A stretch of 34,088 bases of DNA from Acidobacteriota bacterium (GCA_039028635.1 JBCCHV010000070.1:1-34088), one strand, 5' to 3'; counted from the first letter of the stretch, positions 16,344-25,371 are shown. The notes: generated by a model not told the origin, from the sequence alone. A program made the numbers and translations.

Positions 16344-18293
16344 TCACCCGCTGACCTCGACCAAGCCGAGGTCCTCCTGGAGCTGGCGCGAGTAGGAGAT
16401 ATCGGACTCCAAACGTCGCTGCTGAAGGAGCGACGAGAGGAGCTGGCCGAGCTCCTGATTCTCGAGCCGGGCCCGGGTGCCGGAGCGCGCCTCCTCGAAG
16501 GCCGCCGCATCGTAGACGACGCGATCCGTGACCTCGAACAGCACGGCCCCCTGGTTGGTGCCGTAAGGACCGTCGACGGCGCCGACATCGAGACCCATGG
16601 CGGCCTCGGCGATGCGCGGACTGAAGCCGAGCCCTTCGACCACCCCACCGGTGCCGAAGGAATCGCTCTCTTCGACCGTCAGACCGAGGTCTTCGGCCAC
16701 TGCATCGAGGGTCTTGTCGCCACCTTCGATGTCAGCTTTGGCGGCAGCGATGCGATCCATCGCGAGCTGCTGACGCTTTTCCTTCTCGGCGGCGGCCCGT
16801 ACCTTGGTCTCGACCTCGACCAGCTCCGGGGCGCGCGGCTCGAGCACCTCCCGCACCAGCGGCAGGGCCCAACCCCGGGGCACCTTGATCGGATCTCCGA
16901 TCGCCCCGGTGGCGAGCTCGAAGACCGCCGTCATGAACTCCGGCGCCCGCCCGAGACCGGGAATCAGATCCTCCTGGCCGAAGGGCTCCGGCGAGTTGAT
17001 CGAGACCGCCGCCTCGTCCTCGGCGAGGGCGGTGAGGGCGTCGAGATTGACGCTTCCGGCCTCGCCGAGCTGAGCCGTCAGCTCGGTGGCCTTCTGCTCC
17101 GAGGCTGACACCACCTGCTCCGAGAGCAGCTTGCTGCGAATCCGCGCCTGCACCTTGTCGAACTCCTGCAGGCCGGCGTCGAGACGGCCGGTGACCTCGA
17201 GCAGATGCACACCGAAGGGCGTTTCGATCGGCCCGATGAGCTCGCCCTGGGGCGACTCGAAGGCGGCCTTCTCGAACTCTGGCGTCATACGGCCCCGGCC
17301 GAAGAAGCCGAGATGACCGCCGCGACCGGCACTGCCGGGATCGTCGCTGGTGTCGGAGGCGACCTGAGCGAAGCCCTCGCCGCCCTCGATGCGCGCCCGA
17401 ATCGCCTCGAGCTCGACCTTGGCCTGATCGAGATCGCGCTCGTCACTGGTACGCAGCAGAATGTGCCGGGCCTGCACCTGCTCTTCCTGCGTGAACTCGT
17501 CGGGGTTGGCGTCGTAGTAGGCGCGCACCGCGTCATCCTCGACGGTGACCTCATTGCGCATCCGACCGTTGTCGACCAGCAGAAAAGAGACCCGCCGCCG
17601 CTCACCGAAGCGGAAGTCCTCGGGGTTCGCCTCGAGGTAGGCCTTGAGCTCCTCGCGGGTCGCCCTGCCCTCTTCCTTCAGGGTGTTCTCGGGCAGCATC
17701 AGGTAGCGGATCGAAGCCCGCTCGGTCTGCTCTCGGTAGGACTTCTCGACCGCCTCGTCGGGAATGTAGAGGCTCTCCGCCAGCACCCGGTTGAGACGCT
17801 CCAGGGTGATCTGCTGACGCAGGTCGTCCTCGAAGGCCTCCGGCGAGATGCGGCTGCGGTCGAGAATCGACAGGTACTCCTCGCTACCGACGAAGTTGCC
17901 CTGGTCGTCCTGCAGCCAGGGGATGTCGAGCACGGCGTCGCGAACCTCCTGGTTCGACACCCGGATGCCGAGCTTGTCGGCCTCGCGCAGCAGCAGCCGG
18001 CGATCGACCACCTGCTGCAGGGCCTGCTGTGGCAGACGAAGCTGCTCGGCGAGCTCGGACGAGTACTGGTCGCCATAGATCTGGCGGAAGCGCTGCTCCA
18101 GGTTGCGGTACTGGGAGCGGAACTCGTCGAAACCGATCTCTTCGCCGTTGACCACCGCGGCGGCGGTGTTGTTGCCAGCCAGACCACGACCCGCGGAGCC
18201 GAAGTCGACGAACACGAACAGAATGAAGACCGCGATCACGAGCCAGAGGATCCAGCTGAGGTACTTGAGGTTGTCGCGGAAGACCTTGAGCAT
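16344..18293 (-). CDS. PpiD/SurA-type membrane-anchored peptidyl-prolyl isomerase
   Basis: A 649-residue periplasmic foldase anchored by one N-terminal helix (about residues 13-31). A SurA-N-like chaperone region follows (about 45-240, beginning AAVVNGEEIGFDEFRSQYR). The parvulin (PPIC) domain covers about 271-370: QVQARHILLRTSDERD, then FAQVASDTSDDPGSAGRGGHLG, and ELIGPIETPFGVHLLEV. A second, degenerate parvulin-like stretch may lie near 430-470. The overall layout is that of PpiD, which assists folding of exported proteins at the Sec translocon. The ATG has a clear AAAGGAG ribosome-binding site. It probably leads a transcript containing ruvA, an odd functional pairing. Confidence 0.9.
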   Translation of the reverse strand: MLKVFRDNLKYLSWILWLVIAVFILFVFVDFGSAGRGLAGNNTAAAVVNGEEIGFDEFRSQYRNLEQRFRQIYGDQYSSELAEQLRLPQQALQQVVDRRLLLREADKLGIRVSNQEVRDAVLDIPWLQDDQGNFVGSEEYLSILDRSRISPEAFEDDLRQQITLERLNRVLAESLYIPDEAVEKSYREQTERASIRYLMLPENTLKEEGRATREELKAYLEANPEDFRFGERRRVSFLLVDNGRMRNEVTVEDDAVRAYYDANPDEFTQEEQVQARHILLRTSDERDLDQAKVELEAIRARIEGGEGFAQVASDTSDDPGSAGRGGHLGFFGRGRMTPEFEKAAFESPQGELIGPIETPFGVHLLEVTGRLDAGLQEFDKVQARIRSKLLSEQVVSASEQKATELTAQLGEAGSVNLDALTALAEDEAAVSINSPEPFGQEDLIPGLGRAPEFMTAVFELATGAIGDPIKVPRGWALPLVREVLEPRAPELVEVETKVRAAAEKEKRQQLAMDRIAAAKADIEGGDKTLDAVAEDLGLTVEESDSFGTGGVVEGLGFSPRIAEAAMGLDVGAVDGPYGTNQGAVLFEVTDRVVYDAAAFEEARSGTRARLENQELGQLLSSLLQQRRLESDISYSRQLQEDLGLVEVSG

Positions 18294-18329
18294 TAGGGGA
18301 CTCCTTTCACCCCGGAACGGGGGGCGAAG

Positions 18330-18359
18330 ACTTTACCAAGGGGCTTCGAGCCCCGGCAA
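18330..18359 (-). promoter_or_regulatory. Candidate ppiD promoter with a hairpin in its spacer
   Basis: On the minus strand TTGCCG (18354-18359) and TAAAGT (18330-18335) are 18 bases apart, each 4 of 6 to consensus. The spacer almost coincides with a six-base-arm inverted repeat (GGGGCT, TCG, AGCCCC; 18340-18354). A ten-base palindrome GAAGCGCTTC lies just upstream at 18362-18371. Together these could be an operator for a regulator of envelope stress, which is inference. Confidence 0.4.
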
Positions 18360-18455
18360 GACGAAGCGCTTCGCGAGAAGCTTCGATGGCCGCGATATAT
18401 AGTCGTCTTTCTCAGTCTGCGGCCGGCGAGAACGCCGGTAGGACCAGGGCCCGCC

Positions 18456-19898
18456 ATGAGCCAAGACCGCAAATCGCACCCCACCCTGCATGTGCAGCGC
18501 CGATGGTACACGTTGTCGGTGGATTCGCTGCGCGGCTGGGCGATTTTCTTCTTTCTCGTCGCCCTCGTCGCGGTCTCCTTGGTGGGCTATCGCCAATGGG
18601 AAGAGTACGCCCGTCGCTGGGAGGCTGCGGACCTCATCGCCGAAGCCAGCGGGCTGGCCACCAAGGTCAACGCCCACGAAGGCATGTCGCGTTTCCGCGG
18701 CGAGTACGAGACCGGCCTGCGCTATCTGCAGGAGGCGCGACGCGCCCAGGCGGTGGAGAACTACCGCAAAGCAGTGACCTCGGGCCTGCTGAGCCGCAAC
18801 GTCCTGCGCGCCATCCTCGAGCCCCTCGAGCGCTCCGTGGAGCGCGGTGAAGCGAGCTTCATCGCGGTGCAGGGCAACGTCGAGTTCCGGCGCGGCGAGA
18901 CCGGCGAATGGCAGGGAGCGCGCTCCCGCATTCCGCTGCGCTCGGGCGACTACGTGCGCACCTCCAACGATGGCTCGGCGGAAATCCTGTTCGACGACGG
19001 CACTCTCTACACGGTCAGCGCCAACACCTCCTTCATCGTCTCCCGGCAGCGGGCCAGCGGTGACGAATCGCGCTCCATCGACATGCAGTACGGCTGGGTC
19101 AACCTCAACACCGCCAGTCAGCCGGCGGTGGTCACCACGCCGTCCGCCTCGGCGCGCGTCGAGGAGGCTTCGGAGGCCTACGTCAGCTACCAGGAGTCCA
19201 CCGGCCAGGCGCGCTTCGGCGCCTTCCGCGGCCGCGTCGAAGTGGCCACCGAGGGCGGCGACAGCCAGGACCTCGAAGAGCTCGAGCAGGTCCAGCAGGT
19301 CAACGACCGGCTGAGCTCGACGCAGAGCCTGCCGGGCCGCAGCGAGCCGCTGGCACCGCAGGACAACTTCCAGCTCGACTCGGACCGCGAACGCGAGATC
19401 CTGCTCACCTGGGCGAACGTCGAAGGCGCCGCGCGCTACGCCCTGCAGGTGTCCCGCAACTCCCTGTTCGTCGACAACGTGATCGACGTCGACGACCGCT
19501 CGCGGCCACGGGCACGGCTCGGAATTCGAGGCGGCGGCAGCTTCCAGTGGCGGGTCGCCGCCATCTCCCGCGGCGGCTTCCTCGGACCCTGGAGCCCACC
19601 GCGCCGATTCCGCATCTCGTCCCTCTCCCAGGACAGCCTGGAGAAAGACGAAATTCCACCGCTATTGGAGCTCGAAAAAGCCAGTGCCTACGGTAATATC
19701 GTGCTCATCGGTGGAAGGACCGAGCCGGGGGCCGTCGTCGAGATCGACGGGGAGCCGATTCAAGCAGCCGCCGACGGCTCCTTCTTCAAGACTATCCAGC
19801 TCGCCAACGAGGGTTGGAGCTTTATCCAGGTCCGGGCGCGTGACGTCTGGGGCAACGAAACCGCCAAGCGTCAACGCGTATTCGTCGAGCCCCTCTAG
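18456..19898 (+). CDS. FecR-domain membrane protein preceding mreB
   Basis: A 480-residue protein with a cytoplasmic N-terminus and one membrane helix (about residues 27-46). After a helical repeat-like linker (about 50-130) comes a FecR-like domain (about 135-240; ASFIAVQGNVEFRRGETGEW, then LRSGDYVRTSNDGSAEILFD and GTLYTVSANTSFIV). Beyond residue 290 lie two probable Ig/FN3-like beta domains, one with ALQVSRNSLF and FQWRVAAISRGGFLGPWSPP, the other with GGRTEPGAVVEIDGEPIQAA near the C-terminus. FecR-like domains of this stand-alone type often sit in envelope proteins, not iron sensors; no sigma factor gene is adjacent. It precedes mreB by 71 bases in the same direction, suggesting a scaffold role linked to the rod complex. 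That role is inference. Confidence 0.8.
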   Translation: MSQDRKSHPTLHVQRRWYTLSVDSLRGWAIFFFLVALVAVSLVGYRQWEEYARRWEAADLIAEASGLATKVNAHEGMSRFRGEYETGLRYLQEARRAQAVENYRKAVTSGLLSRNVLRAILEPLERSVERGEASFIAVQGNVEFRRGETGEWQGARSRIPLRSGDYVRTSNDGSAEILFDDGTLYTVSANTSFIVSRQRASGDESRSIDMQYGWVNLNTASQPAVVTTPSASARVEEASEAYVSYQESTGQARFGAFRGRVEVATEGGDSQDLEELEQVQQVNDRLSSTQSLPGRSEPLAPQDNFQLDSDREREILLTWANVEGAARYALQVSRNSLFVDNVIDVDDRSRPRARLGIRGGGSFQWRVAAISRGGFLGPWSPPRRFRISSLSQDSLEKDEIPPLLELEKASAYGNIVLIGGRTEPGAVVEIDGEPIQAAADGSFFKTIQLANEGWSFIQVRARDVWGNETAKRQRVFVEPL

Positions 19899-19919
19899 CG
19901 CTTCGCAACCGCTCGCCGT

Positions 19920-19931
19920 GACCCCGGGGTC
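19920..19931. repeat. Twelve-base palindrome between the FecR-domain gene and mreB
   Basis: GACCCCGGGGTC is a perfect palindrome in the 71-base gap before mreB. The loop would be too tight for a normal terminator and no U tract follows, so a protein-binding site or chance in GC-rich DNA are both possible. Confidence 0.3.
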
Positions 19932-19969
19932 GGGCCCTGCTCTGCCCTCGACGCTTCAAAGGAAGACCC

Positions 19970-20995
19970 ATGCCGCTCGCATCGCTGCTGCGCCATTTCT
20001 CGAAGGATCTCGCCATCGATCTGGGCACCGCCAACACCCTGGTGTTCGCCCGCAATCAGGGCATCGTCGTCCGCGAGCCCTCGGTGGTGGTGATCAACAA
20101 GCTCACCAATCGCATCGAGGCGGTGGGAGCCGAGGCCAAGCAGATGCTCGGCCGCACCCCGGGCAATATCGAGTCCATCCGCCCCATGAAGGACGGCGTG
20201 ATCGCCGACTTCGAGGTCACCGAGCGCATGCTCGAGTACTTCATCAAGAAGGCACACGGGCGCAAGATGTACGTTCATCCGCGCATCGTGATCGGCGTGC
20301 CTTCGGAGATCACCCAGGTGGAGAAGCGCGCCGTCAAGGACTCGGCGATGCGCGCCGGCGCCTCGGAGGTCTTCCTGGTGGAGCAGGCGATGATGGCGGC
20401 GATCGGTGCCGGCCTGCCGATCACCGAGCCTTCCGGCAACATGATCGTAGACATCGGGGGCGGCACCACCGACGTCGCCGTCATCTCCCTCGCCGGCACC
20501 GTCTACAGCCGCTCCGTGCGCATCGCCGGCAACGAGATGGACGAAGCGGTGATCCAGCACCTGAAGCGCAAGTACAACCTGTTGATCGGTGAGCGCACCG
20601 CCGAGCAGATCAAGTGGGAGCTCGGCTCCGCCTATCCCCTGAAGGACGAGATCCGCATGGAGATCAAGGGTCGCGACCTGGTCGAAGGGGTTCCCAAGAC
20701 CTTGATGATCAGCGACGAGGAGATTCGCGACGCCCTCGCCGAGCCGGTGGCCACCATCGTCGACGCGGTGCGCATGGCCCTCGAGCGCACTCCGCCGGAG
20801 CTCTCCGCCGACATCATGGACAAGGGCATCGTGCTCTCCGGCGGCGGCGCCCTGCTGCGCAACCTCGATCAGCGCCTGCGCGAGGAGACCGGTCTGCCGG
20901 TGGTGCTGGCGGAAGATCCCCTGGCTTCGGTGGTGCTCGGCACCGGTCGCCTGCTGTCGGACTTCGACCTGCTGCGCAAAGTCTCGATTCGATGA
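19970..20995 (+). CDS. mreB: Rod-shape actin homologue MreB
   Basis: A 341-residue cytoskeletal ATPase that polymerises under the inner membrane and directs lateral wall synthesis. Phosphate-1 motif is [10 protein letters not shown] (near residues 14-23), phosphate-2 is [14 protein letters not shown] (near 160-173), and the adenosine motif is [15 protein letters not shown] (near 285-299). The N-terminal [11 protein letters not shown] can form the membrane-binding amphipathic helix. Length is normal. AAAGGAAG lies five bases before the ATG. It is followed by mreC after 38 bases. Confidence 0.97.
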   Translation: MPLASLLRHFSKDLAIDLGTANTLVFARNQGIVVREPSVVVINKLTNRIEAVGAEAKQMLGRTPGNIESIRPMKDGVIADFEVTERMLEYFIKKAHGRKMYVHPRIVIGVPSEITQVEKRAVKDSAMRAGASEVFLVEQAMMAAIGAGLPITEPSGNMIVDIGGGTTDVAVISLAGTVYSRSVRIAGNEMDEAVIQHLKRKYNLLIGERTAEQIKWELGSAYPLKDEIRMEIKGRDLVEGVPKTLMISDEEIRDALAEPVATIVDAVRMALERTPPELSADIMDKGIVLSGGGALLRNLDQRLREETGLPVVLAEDPLASVVLGTGRLLSDFDLLRKVSIR

Positions 20996-21033
20996 TCGGC
21001 ACCGTCACCGCCTCGTCGTCCGGCGACTGACCC

Positions 21034-21873
21034 GTGGACGAACGCCGCACCGCCTGGTTACTGGTCTTCGTGGTGGCGGCGCAGCTTCTCCTGCTGGCTC
21101 TGCAGGCACCTTCGCGCAGCGCCGGCGACAACTTTCTCGAAGGCTTGGTATTGCGTCTGGTGGCGCCGATCCCGCGCGGCGTCTCGGCGGTCAGCGCTCG
21201 GGCGGCGCGCTTTCTCGAGGGTCTGCGCCGCCAGTCCGAGATCATCCACCGCAATCGCGATCTGCGGCGCGAGATCGAGCAGCTCGAGATCGAGGTCACC
21301 CGGTTGCGGCAGGTCGAGTCGGACCTCGCCGCCCTTTCGCTGGCCCTGCAGTACGAACGTCCCCCGGGTCTCGAGCTGTCGGTGGCGGATGTCGTGTTCC
21401 TCGACCGCAGCAACTGGCTGCGCAGCCTGATCCTGTACGTCGGCGAAACCCCGGTCGAGATCAACCAGGCGGTGATCACCAGCGCCGGACTACTCGGTCG
21501 CATCGTGCAAGTGGCACCGCCCTACGCCAAGGTCCAGCTGATCACCGACCAGACCGCCGCCGTCGGCGCCATGATCGAGCGCACCCGACGCCAGGGCGTG
21601 GTGCGCAGCGGTGCCAGCGGCCTCGAGCTCGACTTCCTACCCTTGCGCGCCGACATCCAAGAAGGGGATCAGGTACTGACCTCGGGCATCGACGGCGTCT
21701 TCCCGCGCGGCATCCCGATCGGCACCGTTTCCGACGTCTCGCCGGGGGACGACCTCTTCTACCGCATCCGGCTGTCGGCGGCGGTCGATCCCGACCGTCT
21801 CGATCAGGTCTACCTGCTGGCCCCTTCGCCGCTGCCGGAAGAAATCCTGGAGGAGGGTTCCAGTGCGCCCTAG
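21034..21873 (+). CDS. mreC: Rod-shape protein MreC
   Basis: A 279-residue single-pass protein. One hydrophobic helix near residues 8-24, a coiled coil about 65-105 (EIIHRNRDLRREIEQLEIEV and onward), then the beta-barrel periplasmic domain with the MreC pattern DVVFLDRSNWLRSLILYVG, INQAVITSAGLLGRIVQV, VQLITDQTAAVGAMIERT and GDQVLTSGIDGVFPRGIPIG. MreC links the MreB filament to PBP2 and activates it. GTG start. The 3' end overlaps mreD by 11 bases, and the mreD ribosome-binding site AGGAGG is inside this gene. Confidence 0.93.
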   Translation: MDERRTAWLLVFVVAAQLLLLALQAPSRSAGDNFLEGLVLRLVAPIPRGVSAVSARAARFLEGLRRQSEIIHRNRDLRREIEQLEIEVTRLRQVESDLAALSLALQYERPPGLELSVADVVFLDRSNWLRSLILYVGETPVEINQAVITSAGLLGRIVQVAPPYAKVQLITDQTAAVGAMIERTRRQGVVRSGASGLELDFLPLRADIQEGDQVLTSGIDGVFPRGIPIGTVSDVSPGDDLFYRIRLSAAVDPDRLDQVYLLAPSPLPEEILEEGSSAP

Positions 21874-22378
21874 CCGCTACCTCGCCGCCCTGGTGATCGT
21901 TCTCCTGGTGCACTCGATCGCCTTGCGATTGGCGCCCTCGCTGGTGGTCTACCTCGACTTCTTCGCCATTTTGGTGGTGCTCAACGGCCTCGACGGGGAC
22001 TCCCTCGGCGGGCTCCTCGGCGGCCTGGTGGCGGGCCTGATCCAGGACTCTCTGACGGTCGGCCTGTTCGGCCTCTATGGCTGCGCCAACACCTTGATCG
22101 GCTACGCCGCCGCCAAGGTGGTGCAGCGGCTGGTCATCGAGCGCGCCATCGGGGTTTTGCCGTTGGTCGCCGGTGCGGTGCTGGCGCAACAGCTCATCGT
22201 GCTCGGCCTGACCGCCATCCTGCTGCCCTCACCGCCATTCCCGGCCCCTCTGGTACTGCTCCTCAAGGCGGTGGCCTGCGGTATCTTGGGTTCGCTGCTC
22301 TACTCCCTCGCCGGCTGGTGGCGAGGCAGCTCCGACCGACGCCGAAGGCGACGCATGGATCGCCTGCAGATGGGATGA
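21863..22378 (+). CDS. mreD: Rod-shape protein MreD
   Basis: A 171-residue membrane protein with about five or six helices and the MreD features VVYLDFFAILVVLNGLDGDS, GGLLGGLVAGLIQDSLTVGLFGLYG and a C-terminal arginine-rich tail. It is a subunit of the rod elongation complex with MreC, RodA and PBP2. The GTG start follows a strong AGGAGG at a spacing of seven bases. It overlaps the mrdA start as ATGA. Confidence 0.9.
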   Translation: MRPSRYLAALVIVLLVHSIALRLAPSLVVYLDFFAILVVLNGLDGDSLGGLLGGLVAGLIQDSLTVGLFGLYGCANTLIGYAAAKVVQRLVIERAIGVLPLVAGAVLAQQLIVLGLTAILLPSPPFPAPLVLLLKAVACGILGSLLYSLAGWWRGSSDRRRRRRMDRLQMG

Positions 22379-24174
22379 GCCAGAGAACCGACATGCGCGC
22401 CGTCCGGGAGCACCGCGAGGTGCTGCTCATCCGCGTGCGGGCGCTCACCGTCTTGGTGGTCACGGTGATCACCTTGATCACCGGCAGCTACTGGTACCAC
22501 CAACTGGTGCGCGGTGCCCACTACGCCAACTTGGCGGACAACAACCGACTCCGCAAGCTCTCGATCCGCGCCCCCCGCGGCCTGATCTTCGACCGCCACG
22601 GCAAAGTGCTGGTGGAGAACATCCCGAGCTACGACCTGATGCTCGATCGCAGCCGCGCCGACGACATCGCCGCCAGCCTGGTGTTCGCCGCCGGCGTCCT
22701 CGAGCGGCCGGTGGAGCGCCTCGCCGCCGAGCTCGAGAAAGCCAGCAACCGACCCGACTTCGTGCCCGTGCCGGTGGCCGGCAACCTGACCCTGGCGCAG
22801 GTCGCCCAGATGAGCGTCACCGGCCGCGAGCACCCCGAGTTCGAAATTCGCGCCCGGCCGCTGCGCCTTTATCGCCATGGCCCCCAGACCGCCCACGTGC
22901 TCGGTTACATCGGCCACGTTTCGAAGCAGGACCTCGCCACCCAGCCGGGCTTTCTCCCCGGCGACCGCATCGGCAAGGACGGCATCGAGCAAACCTACGA
23001 CAGCGCCCTGCGCGGCGGCGCCGGTCAACAGGTGGTGGTGGTCGACAGCCGCGGCAAGTCGCTGCAGGAACAGCATCGCAAGCCCGCCGACCCGGGCCAG
23101 GACCTCCACCTCACGCTCGACCTGCGGTTGCAGCAGGCGGCGGAAGAGCTGATGCGCGACCGCACCGGTGCGGTGGTCGCCCTCGATCCGCGCAACGGCG
23201 AGATCCGGGCGATGGTGTCGTCGCCGCCCTTCGACCCCAACCAGTTCGCCCGCGGCCTCGGTGCCAAGCAGTGGCAGGCTCTTCTCGACGATCCCCAAGA
23301 TCCGCTGCAGAACCGCACCGTTCGCAACTCCTACGCCCCCGGCTCGGTGTTCAAGATCATCATGGCCTTCGCTGGCCTGCAGGAAGGCGTGATCAACGAG
23401 AGCGAACGGGTCTACTGTCGCGGCTCGGCCACCATCTACGGCCACCGCTTCGGCTGCGACCGTCGCTCCGGCCACGGTTGGGTCAACCTGCGAGAGGCCA
23501 TCGAGCGGTCTTGCAATGTCTACTTCTACCACCTCGGTCAGACCCTCGGCATCGAGACCATCGCCCGCTACGCCCGCGCCTTCGGCATGGGTACCGCCAC
23601 CGGAGTCGACCTCTCCGGCGAGAAGGTCGGTCTGGTGCCCGACAACGCCTGGAGCGAGAAAACCCGCGGCACCCGCTGGTACGCCGGCGAGACCATTTCG
23701 GTGGCCATCGGCCAGGGCCCGCTGCTGGTCACCCCGCTGCAGACCGCTCGCCTGATGGCGGCGGTCGCCAACGGTGGCGCCCTGGTGCGCCCCCATCTCG
23801 TCCGCGGCGCCTTCGGCGAAGAGCCGCCACCGCGCCTGCCGGGCTCGATGCGCTGGCTCGACCCCATCCGTGACGGGCTCAGAGCGGTGGTCAACGCCCC
23901 CACCGGCACCGCCTACTGGAACGCCCGCCTCGCCGACGTCGAGGTCGCCGGCAAGACCGGCACCGTGCAGGTGATCTCGCGCGCCAAGGTGGATGGCGAG
24001 CTGAGCGGCAATCTGCGCAACCACGGCTGGTTCGCTTCCTTCGCCCCGGCGGACGACCCGCAGCTGGTGATCGTGGTGTTCGCCGAACACGGTGAGAGCG
24101 GCTCCTCCGGTGCCGCCCCGATCGCCAAGGCCCTCTATGAAGAGTTCTTCGCGAGCCGCGCTGGGACTGCCTGA
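22375..24174 (+). CDS. mrdA: Penicillin-binding protein 2 (rod elongation transpeptidase)
   Basis: A 599-residue class B PBP that crosslinks side-wall peptidoglycan. One N-terminal helix (about residues 23-42), then the pedestal region beginning LRKLSIRAPRGLIFDRHGKV. Transpeptidase motifs by position: SxxK is SVFK (S324, K327), SxN is SCN (S379, N381), KTG at K527. Length fits PBP2 (MrdA) rather than FtsI, and its place between mreD and rodA supports that. The ATG was chosen because it overlaps the mreD stop as ATGA; a start 19 codons upstream would lie within mreD. The 3' end overlaps rodA by 38 bases. Confidence 0.96.
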   Translation: MSQRTDMRAVREHREVLLIRVRALTVLVVTVITLITGSYWYHQLVRGAHYANLADNNRLRKLSIRAPRGLIFDRHGKVLVENIPSYDLMLDRSRADDIAASLVFAAGVLERPVERLAAELEKASNRPDFVPVPVAGNLTLAQVAQMSVTGREHPEFEIRARPLRLYRHGPQTAHVLGYIGHVSKQDLATQPGFLPGDRIGKDGIEQTYDSALRGGAGQQVVVVDSRGKSLQEQHRKPADPGQDLHLTLDLRLQQAAEELMRDRTGAVVALDPRNGEIRAMVSSPPFDPNQFARGLGAKQWQALLDDPQDPLQNRTVRNSYAPGSVFKIIMAFAGLQEGVINESERVYCRGSATIYGHRFGCDRRSGHGWVNLREAIERSCNVYFYHLGQTLGIETIARYARAFGMGTATGVDLSGEKVGLVPDNAWSEKTRGTRWYAGETISVAIGQGPLLVTPLQTARLMAAVANGGALVRPHLVRGAFGEEPPPRLPGSMRWLDPIRDGLRAVVNAPTGTAYWNARLADVEVAGKTGTVQVISRAKVDGELSGNLRNHGWFASFAPADDPQLVIVVFAEHGESGSSGAAPIAKALYEEFFASRAGTA

Positions 24175-25273
24175 GGAACGGCGCACCTTCGCCGGTGCGT
24201 CGCGGGTGGACAGCGGCCTGCTGGCCGCCACCCTCTTGCTCGCCGCCATCGGCCTGGCGACGGTGCAATCAGCGAGCGCCGAGCTCAGCATCGACTACCT
24301 GCCGCGGCAGGCCGTCTGGGTCGGTCTGGGCCTGGTGCTGCTGCTGGTCACCTTGGCGATCGATTACCACGACCTGGTGGACTTCTCGCCCTTTTTCTAC
24401 CTCGGCGGGCTCGCCTTGCTGGTGGTGGTCCTGATCTTCGGCGAAGGCCCCGGCGGCACCCGTTCCTGGCTCACCATCGGGGGTGTTCGGCTGGGCCAGC
24501 CGGCGGAGTTCGCCAAGCTCACCACCGCCCTGTTCCTGGCCCGCTACCTGGCCTCCGCCGGTGAGCGCCACCTCGACCTGCGCCAGATCGCCACCGCCTG
24601 CGCCATCGTCGGTATGCCGATGGCCTTGATCGCCCTCCAGCCGGACCTCGGCAGCGCCGCCATGTTCGTGCCCCTGGCCGCCGGCATGATGCTGATCGCC
24701 GGCCTTCGCCTGCGCTTTCTGATCGCCACCGCCCTGGTGGTGCTCGCCCTCGGAGCGGTGGGCTGGCACTTCGGCATGAAGGACTATCAGCAGGAGCGGG
24801 TGATCACTTTCCTATCCCCCGAAAGCGATCCCCTCGGTGCCGGCTACCAGGTGCAGCAGAGCAAGATCGCCGTCGGCTCCGGCGAGCTCACCGGCAAAGG
24901 CTACGGCCAGGGCACCCAGAGCCAGCTGCGCTTCCTGCCAGCCCGCCACACCGACTTCGTGTTCGCCGTGCTGGCCGAAGAATGGGGCTTCTTCGGCGTC
25001 GCGGTCGTTCTCGGCCTCTACCTGCTCTACATGGTGAGTGCCCTGCGCATCGCCCTGCGAGCGCGCGATCGCGGCGGCATCCTGCTGGTGGTCGGCCTGA
25101 TCTCCCTGCTCGGCTTCCACGTCGCCTACAACACCGCCATGGTGGTCGGCCTGCTGCCGATCACCGGCATCCCGCTGCCCTTTCTCTCCTACGGCGGCTC
25201 CTTCACCCTGATCAACTTCATCGCCACCGGCCTGATCCTGGGCATCGACCTGCGCCGCTACGTCAATCGTTAG
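24137..25273 (+). CDS. rodA: Peptidoglycan glycosyltransferase RodA (SEDS family)
   Basis: A 378-residue polytopic SEDS protein that polymerises lipid II with PBP2. Signatures include AVWVGLGLVLLLVTLAIDYH in the N-terminal half, the RLGQPAEFAKLTTALFLARYL region, LQPDLGSAAMFVPLAAGMM, KGYGQGTQSQLRFLPARHTD, FAVLAEEWGFFGVAVV, and the C-terminal LPITGIPLPFLSYGGSFTL. About ten membrane helices. The ATG lies inside the 3' end of mrdA; the first 25 or so residues are polar and poorly conserved, so a start a few codons downstream cannot be excluded. Coupled to mrdA, it completes the elongation synthase module. Confidence 0.95.
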   Translation: MKSSSRAALGLPEERRTFAGASRVDSGLLAATLLLAAIGLATVQSASAELSIDYLPRQAVWVGLGLVLLLVTLAIDYHDLVDFSPFFYLGGLALLVVVLIFGEGPGGTRSWLTIGGVRLGQPAEFAKLTTALFLARYLASAGERHLDLRQIATACAIVGMPMALIALQPDLGSAAMFVPLAAGMMLIAGLRLRFLIATALVVLALGAVGWHFGMKDYQQERVITFLSPESDPLGAGYQVQQSKIAVGSGELTGKGYGQGTQSQLRFLPARHTDFVFAVLAEEWGFFGVAVVLGLYLLYMVSALRIALRARDRGGILLVVGLISLLGFHVAYNTAMVVGLLPITGIPLPFLSYGGSFTLINFIATGLILGIDLRRYVNR

Positions 25274-25289
25274 AGGCCAAAGTCAGGGG

Positions 25290-25295
25290 TACAAT
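25290..25295 (+). promoter_or_regulatory. Candidate -10 element (TACAAT) in the rodA-rng gap
   Basis: TACAAT (5 of 6) starts 16 bases after the rodA stop and would give a leader of about 70 bases for rng. No good -35 is seen, so rng may equally be read through from the rod operon. Confidence 0.3.
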
Positions 25296-25317
25296 TCGGC
25301 CGACCGGCGACGTGGTA

Positions 25318-25343
25318 ATTCGTCACAGTGATTCGCCACAGTG
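25318..25343 (+). repeat. Tandem 13-base repeat in the rng leader
   Basis: ATTCGTCACAGTG (25318-25330) is followed directly by ATTCGCCACAGTG (25331-25343), identical except for one base. It lies between the candidate -10 and the rng ribosome-binding site, so it would be in the 5' untranslated region if that promoter is used. Two adjacent protein or RNase recognition sites are conceivable. Confidence 0.6.
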
Positions 25344-25371
25344 CCGCCCCGGAGTGAGGAGACGACGCCCC

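Noticed and set aside
16337-16648. An upstream in-frame extension of ruvA giving a 301-residue product
   Set aside because: The extension lies wholly inside ppiD, is Arg/Ser/Pro-rich and is unlike RuvA, whose family start matches the CTG at 16336.
22300-24291. A 663-residue open frame antisense to mrdA
   Set aside because: It is an antisense shadow of PBP2, whose three catalytic motifs are all on the plus strand.
24982-25371. An upstream in-frame extension of rng giving a 627-residue product
   Set aside because: The extension lies mostly in rodA in another frame and is compositionally a shadow; the GAGGAG-TTG start fits the RNase G length.
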